A stretch of DNA of 16,935 nt. Origin: Methanobacterium sp. (GTDB lineage: Archaea > Methanobacteriota > Methanobacteria > Methanobacteriales > Methanobacteriaceae). The translations under genes and the position numbers were made by a program. Below, piece after piece: positions 8,420 through 14,494 of the stretch (positions within the stretch are counted from its first letter, which is position 1; every line of letters begins with the position of its first letter). The stretch spans positions 1-16,935 of the forward strand of contig JAHKLQ010000079.1 in assembly GCA_020854975.1 (NCBI GenBank), read 5' to 3'. A model generated the notes under the pieces. That model was not told the origin of the DNA. It did no database searches and worked only from the letters and a program-made list of their open reading frames with translations.

Positions 8420-9247
8420 TTATATTTTCTTAACAAGATAAAGGTCAGTTCGTCGATTTTGCAGGAGTGGAAGGTTATCTCTAACCTTATTTACCATTAA
8501 AAGATCAATATGACTATAAATTATTGTTTCCCCAGTTCCAGCCTCTTTAAGGATGGTCCCCCAGGGATCAACAACCATAGAATGACCATATGCAACATAT
8601 GAAGCATTTATATCTCTTGCAGGTGAAACACCCACCATGAAAACCTGGTTATCAACGGCTCGAACCTGAATCAGGGGCTTCCAATGGGCTGGGCCAGTGG
8701 TGAGGTTGAAAGCTCCGGGTACAATCACCAGCTGCGCTCCCTGGAGGGTCATGAGACGTAAAAGTTCAGGGAAACGCATATCATAACATATACATATACC
8801 AATTTTACCCAGTTCTGTGTCTATCACCGTGATTTTGTTACCTGCAGTGAGGGTTAAAGATTCCTTGAAACTAATTTCACCTGCAACGTCAATGTCAAAA
8901 AGGTGAACCTTACGATGCACCCCTATAATCTCTCCCTGGGGGTTGAAAAAGAAACTGGAATTATATACGTTCCCCTGGTGTCTTTCAGGAATGGAACCTG
9001 CCACAATGTAAACTTCTTCCTCCTTCGCAGCCCTAGAAACAGCATCAAGAGTGGGACTGTTATCTTTTTCCTCAGCATATTCTGGGAATAAACTGGTTTC
9101 ATAGGGACAGTTCCACATTTCAGGTAATATGACCAGATCTGCATGGGAAGCGGCTTCCTTGATCATCTCCACTGCATGAGCCACATTCTGAGTTTTATCC
9201 TCAACCACCTGCATCTGACACAGTGCTACCCTGAAATTGTTTTTCAT
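8420..9247 (-). CDS. Nitrilase-superfamily hydrolase, omega-amidase-like
   Basis: A carbon-nitrogen hydrolase with the full catalytic triad: Glu43 (LPEMWNCPY), Lys113 (HRKVHLFD) and Cys154 ([11 protein letters not shown]). The [10 protein letters not shown] and [11 protein letters not shown] stretches and the 275-residue length fit the Nit2/omega-amidase branch, which hydrolyses alpha-ketoglutaramate or alpha-ketosuccinamate to the keto acid and ammonia. A deaminated-glutathione amidase or another amidase of the same branch cannot be excluded by eye. The enzyme is cytosolic. The start is set by TAGGAG nine bases upstream of the ATG (on the minus strand). It is divergent from the small-protein/TIR pair, with 140 bases between the start codons that must hold both promoters. 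Confidence 0.92.
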   Translation of the reverse strand: MKNNFRVALCQMQVVEDKTQNVAHAVEMIKEAASHADLVILPEMWNCPYETSLFPEYAEEKDNSPTLDAVSRAAKEEEVYIVAGSIPERHQGNVYNSSFFFNPQGEIIGVHRKVHLFDIDVAGEISFKESLTLTAGNKITVIDTELGKIGICICYDMRFPELLRLMTLQGAQLVIVPGAFNLTTGPAHWKPLIQVRAVDNQVFMVGVSPARDINASYVAYGHSMVVDPWGTILKEAGTGETIIYSHIDLLMVNKVRDNLPLLQNRRTDLYLVKKI

Positions 9248-9387
9248 GAAAACTAACTCCTATAAAATCATACCATATAATATACTATACAATATTAAGA
9301 TTCTTAATCTTTTAAGACTCTTGATCATTTATCCCTTTAATAAGTGGTTGTAAATATTTTATTTGGTTATTAGGGAGGTAGACCCCT

Positions 9388-9600
9388 ATGAGTTGTTATC
9401 TGAGACATGTGAAAGATGTTCTTCTGGAAGCAGATCTCCATCCTGAAAATCGGAAGGAACGAAAAGAGGTGGATCTGGCCATTAGAAAAGTGGTGGGGAT
9501 GAAATCAGAAGATAAATGTAATGTGGTCTGGAAAGAAGTGAAACTTTGGCTCCATGATGAAAATAAGAAAAAAGAACTGATAACCGGATTAAAAAAATAG
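9388..9600 (+). CDS. Small conserved-looking protein of unknown function
   Basis: A 70-residue, highly charged, probably all-helical protein starting MSCYLRHVKDVLLEADL and ending in a Lys-rich helix. Cysteines are at 3 and 43. It is preceded by an excellent ribosome binding site, GGGAGGT (9373-9379), eight bases before the ATG, so it is very likely translated. I have the impression of similar small proteins (C-Y-L-R-H ... E-V-D ... W-x-x-V-K) in other methanogens, but cannot name a family. It ends 27 bases before the TIR-like gene and is almost certainly in the same transcript. There is no signal peptide or membrane segment. Whether it is functionally tied to the TIR gene is unknown. Confidence 0.8.
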   Translation: MSCYLRHVKDVLLEADLHPENRKERKEVDLAIRKVVGMKSEDKCNVVWKEVKLWLHDENKKKELITGLKK

Positions 9601-9627
9601 TTAACTCTATTTTAAATGGGTGATTAA

Positions 9628-10024
9628 ATGTTTGAAGATGATTTAAAAGAATACCCCTTATTTATCAGTCACAATGGGGAGGGTGATGAGGAATATCTCA
9701 CCTTCATACGTAAACTCATTGAAGCCCCTGATTTCAAATGGCAGGACCATGGCCTACCTGGAAAAAACAGCCCTGATGAACTTTTAAGGCAAATAGAACC
9801 AGCAGATATGGTGATAATCCTTACTGGTCTTTATTCTAAACACCGTGATCTTATTAAAACTCAGGTGAAGATTGCCAGAGAGTTAAAAAAAACCAATTAT
9901 CCTTATCCGGCCTTATGGGTTGGAAGAAGTTCCTGCAGAGCTGGAGGAGATAGCGGTGGATGTGGTGGGATGGAATAGGTTGTGTATTGTAGAACGGATC
10001 CTGGAGTCTTTAGAAGAAGGATAA
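9628..10024 (+). pseudogene. TIR-like (ThsB/DUF1863-type) gene with one-base frameshift
   Basis: The first 88 codons read as a ThsB-like TIR fold: PLFISHNG strand and loop, [12 protein letters not shown], then [13 protein letters not shown]. The reading frame then runs into a Gly/Ser/Cys-rich tail and stops at 9978. In the +1 frame, directly after the A8 tract at 9885-9892, the expected family continuation appears: [19 protein letters not shown], then VVGWN and IVERILESL, stopping at 10022-10024. Removing one A gives an intact protein of about 131 residues, normal for this family. GGGTGAT at 9618-9624 supports the ATG at 9628. TIR proteins of this type make cyclic-ADP-ribose-like signals in Thoeris antiphage defence, but no ThsA-like effector gene is nearby. 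Gln79 lies where the catalytic Glu is expected. The break could be a true mutation, homopolymer-based phase variation or a sequencing error. Confidence 0.8.
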
Positions 10025-10042
10025 AACCTTTTTTTGTATATT

Positions 10043-10090
10043 TTTTAACTAATCCTTTAATTTTAATTTTAACTAATCCTTTAATTTTAA
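10043..10090. repeat. Perfect 24-bp tandem duplication
   Basis: Two identical, abutting 24-base units (10043-10066 and 10067-10090), each starting TTTTAACTAATCC. They lie 18 bases after the restored stop of the TIR-like gene, within T-rich DNA that probably includes its terminator, and upstream of the adhesin promoter. Being identical, the duplication is recent or maintained. There is no coding potential. Confidence 0.85.
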
Positions 10091-10155
10091 AATTATAGTA
10101 AAAATGTAATCGAATATTTATATTTTTCTATTTGACCATGAACGTGCTTATTTTA

Positions 10156-10181
10156 TTATATACTAACATGTAAACAATGTT
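10156..10181 (+). promoter_or_regulatory. Candidate promoter and inverted repeat of the first adhesin gene
   Basis: TTATATAC (10156-10163) is a box A-like element. It is followed at once by the inverted repeat AACAT-gtaaaca-ATGTT (10165-10181), which sits between box A and the expected transcript start near 10186-10190, a usual place for an archaeal repressor site. It predicts a leader of about 42 bases to the ATA at 10231 but only about 10 bases to the TTG at 10198. Confidence 0.4.
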
Positions 10182-10197
10182 TCGATAATAAATATTA

Positions 10198-12921
10198 TTG
10201 AGATTTATTGGACATAAAGGAGGTGAAAAAATACAAAAAATTACAAATAATATTCTTATTGCTATACTGCTTCTATGTTTAACTGTACTTTTCGGTGTTA
10301 GCACTGTTTCAGCTGAGACTATCTATGTTAATGACTCATCTGGAAACGATGACTGGTCTGGTGCTGATTGGACTACTGCAAAAAAGACTATTGGAAATGC
10401 TACAGGAACAGTTCAGGCAAATGGAATAGTACAAATCGCCAACGGAGAATACAAAGATACCAAGAACGTTAACTTAACCCTTGATAGGAATATGACTATT
10501 GTTGGTGAAAGTCAAAATAGTACGATTATCAATGGTACAGATTCCAGTTGGATGTTCAACATCATAGATGGAGTGAATGTCACCTTCTTTAACCTAACAT
10601 TTACCAATGGAGTTAATGTTTATCCATATGGTGGTGCAGTAACCAACCAAGGTACCTTAACAGTTAACAGCTGTATTTTCACCAAAAACTCAGCGCAGTT
10701 AGGCGGTGCTTTAAAATCTTCAGGTGATTTAACCGTGCTAAATTGTACTTTTACTGAAAATAAGGGATCCAATGGAGGCGCAATTCAAATTTCATCTGGA
10801 ATATGCACAGTAACGGGATGTAATTTCATAAATAACTCAGCACCACTAGGCAGTGTAATCTATAATTGGGGTACTTTAACCGCTAATTGGAATAGATTCT
10901 ACAACAATTCTGGAACCAATGTTATTAGATTAGGATTTTATGGTTCTGCGAGTGCAGAAAATAATTGGTGGGGTTCAAATAATCCTAATTGGGGGAATCT
11001 TATATATGGATTTACTCCCCCTACAAATTGGGTTATTTTAAGTGTAAATGCAACACCAACCACAATCACAAACGGTGAAACATCAACCATAACTGCGGAT
11101 TTCAACCATGTCAATGGCGGCGGCGATTTAACTGGTGGTCACATACCTGACGGGCCCATAACATTAGAAATACTATGGGGTAGTTTAAACACTTCAGGAC
11201 AGCATTTAATCACTCTAAACACTGTTAATGGATCCATAGACCCTGTAACATTTTATGCGAATGAAGGGGCTATTAATCCCTTATTCAATCCAGTTAGAGT
11301 CAATGCAACTGCAGATGGATACACAACCAGTGAAAGTGAGTCGGCTTATATTTACATCAATCCCGTGGTTAACTTAACTATCAACAAAACCGCCCCAGGC
11401 ACAATTATTGCCGGAACACCCATAACCTATACCGTAACCATTCATAACGAAGGACTGGACGATGCCACGGATGTTTTATTCACTGACACCTTCATAACCG
11501 GTGACAACGCATTTAACACTGGAACACTCCAATATCGATGGAAATCCAATGATGGAGATTGGAGTGCGTGGAGTGATTGGACAGATCCCAACACACCACT
11601 CAGTCTGGATCTGGGAACTATCCTTACAGGTAAAAATGCCACTATCCAAATCAATGGAACCATTAACGCATCAACCACGTGGGGAACTCTTATAAACAAC
11701 ACCGCAACCACTAATACTACCACCACACCTGGAGATAAGACTGCAAACATAGAAACCACTGTACACACACAGGCAGATATTGATATAAGTAAAAAGGCCC
11801 CTGCAACTGTTATAGCAGGTGAACGAATCAGTTACACCATCACCGTGACCAACAATGGACCTTCAGATGCGCAGAACGTTGAAATATTGGATGTGATACC
11901 TGCTATTCTAGAAGGTGTTACCCATGATTCCTTTAATTTGGGAACCTTAGCAGCAGGAGAATCCAGAAACATCACCATTAACGGAACTGTTCCATCTAAC
12001 ATTATTAAGGATACCATTATTCAAAACAACGCTTCTGGAACCTCATCTACTCCTGGAACAGTAACACCATCACAAACTGTCACCACCATTGTGGACACTA
12101 TTTTTGAGGTGGTGTTGACTAAAATAGTGGATAATCTCCGACCGGATGTGGGAGGCATCGTAAACTTCACTGTAACCGCACACAACAATGGACCCAGCGA
12201 CGCATTAAACATACAAATACAGGATATAATGCCATCTGACTTCACTGATATTCTTATAACACCATCTAAAGGAACATATGATGCAGGAACTGGAATTTGG
12301 ACTTTGAATCTTATCAGTAGTGAAACAGCAACCTTGAACCTTACAGGGAAAGTATCCAGCACTATGGCAGGTAAAAACACCACAAACATAGCAACACTCA
12401 TGGGAACTACCGAACAAACCAATGCCACTATCTATGTGCCTAAAGCAGACCTTTACATCCAGATAACCAGTGACAAAAACAACCCACAAGTAGGTGAGAC
12501 ATTCACCCTTACCTATAAACTGGGTAATAATGGACCAGATGATGCAACTAACGTTAGCATAACCATCCCTTTACCTGATTCCTTCGTGATACTGAAGATT
12601 GAGGGTGATGGTGACTGGATCATTAATGGAAACATTATCATCTGGACTTTAGGTAATGTTACTGTGGGTGATCCTTACCTCTATATCTCAGGTCGGACCA
12701 CATCACCCGGAACCTACCAATTCAATGCATCAATAGCTTCAGAAACTTTCAGCATCAATAGCAGAGGAGTTATTTCTCTCAGTTTAAACGCACTGCCACA
12801 GGTGAATGCAGCAACCAGCAACACTGTTGGAATGCAGAACACTGGAATGTCACTGGTAAAAATAGTATTTACCCTCCTGATGGTGTTCTGTGGATTTATT
12901 GGCATCAGAAAAAAACAATGA
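10198..12921 (+). CDS. Secreted adhesin-like protein: beta-helix plus DUF11 repeats
   Basis: A large exported surface protein. A signal peptide ends at about VSA39/Glu40. Residues 45-280 form a right-handed beta-helix with polymorphic-outer-membrane-like repeats (GGAVTNQGTLTVNSCIF type) ending in NNWWGSNNP. An Ig-like domain spans about 280-387, and four DUF11 repeats begin near 388, 525, 635 and 749 (N-x-G-x-D/S-D-A-x-x-V cores). The C-terminus has TVGMQNTG (876-883), a hydrophobic helix and RKKQ, like a wall-sorting signal. The sequence is rich in Asn/Thr with many N-x-S/T sites, so glycosylation is likely. Start: TTG 10198 is the nearest conventional start, but AAAGGAGGTGA (10216-10226) lies inside it and is followed after four bases by ATA at 10231. 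Translation may truly begin there, just before the signal peptide. The role is probably cell-surface adhesion; the ligand is unknown. Confidence 0.88.
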   Translation: MRFIGHKGGEKIQKITNNILIAILLLCLTVLFGVSTVSAETIYVNDSSGNDDWSGADWTTAKKTIGNATGTVQANGIVQIANGEYKDTKNVNLTLDRNMTIVGESQNSTIINGTDSSWMFNIIDGVNVTFFNLTFTNGVNVYPYGGAVTNQGTLTVNSCIFTKNSAQLGGALKSSGDLTVLNCTFTENKGSNGGAIQISSGICTVTGCNFINNSAPLGSVIYNWGTLTANWNRFYNNSGTNVIRLGFYGSASAENNWWGSNNPNWGNLIYGFTPPTNWVILSVNATPTTITNGETSTITADFNHVNGGGDLTGGHIPDGPITLEILWGSLNTSGQHLITLNTVNGSIDPVTFYANEGAINPLFNPVRVNATADGYTTSESESAYIYINPVVNLTINKTAPGTIIAGTPITYTVTIHNEGLDDATDVLFTDTFITGDNAFNTGTLQYRWKSNDGDWSAWSDWTDPNTPLSLDLGTILTGKNATIQINGTINASTTWGTLINNTATTNTTTTPGDKTANIETTVHTQADIDISKKAPATVIAGERISYTITVTNNGPSDAQNVEILDVIPAILEGVTHDSFNLGTLAAGESRNITINGTVPSNIIKDTIIQNNASGTSSTPGTVTPSQTVTTIVDTIFEVVLTKIVDNLRPDVGGIVNFTVTAHNNGPSDALNIQIQDIMPSDFTDILITPSKGTYDAGTGIWTLNLISSETATLNLTGKVSSTMAGKNTTNIATLMGTTEQTNATIYVPKADLYIQITSDKNNPQVGETFTLTYKLGNNGPDDATNVSITIPLPDSFVILKIEGDGDWIINGNIIIWTLGNVTVGDPYLYISGRTTSPGTYQFNASIASETFSINSRGVISLSLNALPQVNAATSNTVGMQNTGMSLVKIVFTLLMVFCGFIGIRKKQ

Positions 12922-12923
12922 AA

Positions 12924-12969
12924 AGGGGATCTGGTAAATCCCTCTTTCTCACTTTTTTTATTTTTATTA
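12924..12969 (+). terminator. Hairpin plus T-run terminator of the first adhesin gene
   Basis: GGGAT (12926-12930) pairs with ATCCC (12938-12942), with an extra G-T pair (12925/12943). The 7-base loop is followed by a T-rich tract from 12953 to 12969. It begins three bases after the stop codon. Nothing else of note was seen up to about 13005 in this convergent intergenic region. Confidence 0.55.
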
Positions 12970-13058
12970 AAATATTGTAAAACTATTGATTATATGTTAA
13001 ATGCATATTGTAGAACGATCCAGGACTCAACATGCTCAGTTTTAATTTTATCCTGATC

Positions 13059-13116
13059 AAACACTCTATTATTAACCATGCAAATTGAAACACTCTACTA
13101 TTAACCATGCAAATTG
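13059..13116. repeat. 29-bp tandem duplication spanning the DUF389 stop codon
   Basis: Units 13059-13087 and 13088-13116 abut and differ at one base (T versus C at position 12 of the unit). The right-hand copy contains the last codons of the DUF389 gene, whose TAA is at 13101-13103 on the minus strand. The left copy carries the same codons and stop just downstream. With only two abutting units and no spacer this is a tandem duplication, not CRISPR. Confidence 0.85.
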
Positions 13117-14108
13117 TATATCGTTGAATTAACTACCTCAACCCTGAGTGTTCTTCCATAAAGTTTCCCCTTAAGTAACTGATCCAATTGTTCGATAGGT
13201 GGTAAATTACCATTTCCTACAACTGCAACAACCACAGTATCGTTGAAAAGAGCTGTATTAACTGAGACAACAGTGTATCCTGTGCCATTTAACCAGGTAT
13301 TTGAGTCTTCGTAAACATTTTCTTTTAAATTGTTATCAATTAGAGTTTGGTAACTGGTGTAAGCCAGAGGCACCGCTATCAAAAGAATCAAGATCAAAGC
13401 TATGCTAATACCTTTACGCCTTGCTCTGAAAGACTGACTATTAAAGGCTACTTTAGGAAAGCCCATAATTCCATAAAGGGCTGCTCCAGTAAGTAGGATG
13501 GCAAAATAGTTTGTTAAAAATAGTAGGAAGCTTCCCATGGCCAGGGAGAAATTAGAGGTTGCCAGTAGGATGCCTGTATTAGCCAGTGGAGGAACCAGGG
13601 ATATGGCAATGGCCACTCCTGGTAGGGTATCTGAAACATCCTTACGTGACATGGCAAAAGCACCAGCAAGACCCGTGACCAGTGCAGCTAGAAGATCCAA
13701 AAGTTTTGGTGAAGTACGAATCATTATCTGATCAATGCTTAGTGGGTGGACAAAGCTGGCCACGGGAAATGTTAAAAGGAAACCAACAATAATGGCTGCT
13801 AAAATTCCTCCCACACTGACGAGTAATGAATTTTTCATAGCATGACTATCACCAATGCTAATCCCGAAAGCAAGACCCATAATAGGCATCATTAGTGGTG
13901 CGATAATCATTGCTCCTATAACTGCAGCTACAGAGTCGCTCAATAGGCCATAGGTAGCAATGCCTGCCGAGAGAATTAAAAGACAGAAAAATTTTACCAG
14001 ACTTTTTTTTAGATCTGGCTCTTCAAACAATATAAGATCCCGCAGTCGTTTTACTTCCACTGCATCAACAGGATCACCATGTAAAAGTGTGCCAATTGAT
14101 TCTAACAT
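13101..14108 (-). CDS. DUF389 family (TIGR00341) integral membrane protein
   Basis: Matches the DUF389/TIGR00341 family by the long conserved membrane region. This has SVAAVIGAMIIAPLMMPIMG (64-83 of the longer reading), the LPGVAIAISLVPPLANTG segment (167-184) and a FLTNYFAILLTGA helix. About seven membrane segments run from 44 to 257, then a C-terminal soluble domain of about 80 residues. The family's biochemical role is not established. An ATG at 14121-14123 is in frame but has no ribosome binding site. Five codons later, ATG 14106-14108 has GAGGA eight bases upstream, so 14108 is chosen. The gene lies alone between the two adhesin genes and convergent with the first. Its last codons are duplicated downstream. 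Confidence 0.85.
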   Translation of the reverse strand: MLESIGTLLHGDPVDAVEVKRLRDLILFEEPDLKKSLVKFFCLLILSAGIATYGLLSDSVAAVIGAMIIAPLMMPIMGLAFGISIGDSHAMKNSLLVSVGGILAAIIVGFLLTFPVASFVHPLSIDQIMIRTSPKLLDLLAALVTGLAGAFAMSRKDVSDTLPGVAIAISLVPPLANTGILLATSNFSLAMGSFLLFLTNYFAILLTGAALYGIMGFPKVAFNSQSFRARRKGISIALILILLIAVPLAYTSYQTLIDNNLKENVYEDSNTWLNGTGYTVVSVNTALFNDTVVVAVVGNGNLPPIEQLDQLLKGKLYGRTLRVEVVNSTIYNLHG

Positions 14109-14494
14109 CGTTAAATTCCTCATTTAATTTATAATCTAAAAATATTTCATCCTATTATCAAATACTCGGCATTAATCCTCATTAACATTTTATTACCTAT
14201 TTTATGAATGTATCTTGCATGTTTTATATAAATTAATATCATTAATCCTCTAGATTACAGTTATCTTTCTTTATGAGAAAATAGGGCTTATCCTACTAAT
14301 TGAATTAAAAATATGCTTAATTTTAAGGTACCTTTATCAATAACTTGATACATGGCTGCAAGTTTAAAAAGAATTTATCATTACACCCACGATCCCAAAA
14401 GAGTAATATAGAACAAAGTTATTATTTACTAAATAAGACTATGCTTTTAAAAAGGACCATGTTTTAAAAATAATCATGTTTAGAAGGTGAAAAT
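14109..14494. other. Divergent intergenic region, DUF389 gene to second adhesin gene
   Basis: This AT-rich stretch holds no gene that I can support. TTTTATATAAATTA (14222-14235) is a near-symmetric TATA element usable in either direction. Close to the adhesin start, ATGCTTTTAAAAA (14441-14453) and ATGTTTTAAAAA (14459-14470) form a short direct repeat, followed by a third partial copy at about 14476. They are spaced by about 18 bases, so they could be stacked binding sites; this is conjecture. Confidence 0.4.

Noticed and set aside
9388..10024. Complete Thoeris defence system
   Set aside because: The TIR-like gene is ThsB-like but no ThsA-like NAD-binding effector is encoded within the window on either strand; the neighbours are a 70-residue protein, an amidase and an adhesin.
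11442..12489. Several antisense open frames within the first adhesin
   Set aside because: They overlap DUF11 repeats that are plainly coded on the plus strand; their translations are low-complexity Val/Pro/Ser sequences with no recognisable domain.
13059..13116. CRISPR array
   Set aside because: Only two units, directly abutting with no spacer, and one of them is coding sequence of the DUF389 gene; no cas genes are present.
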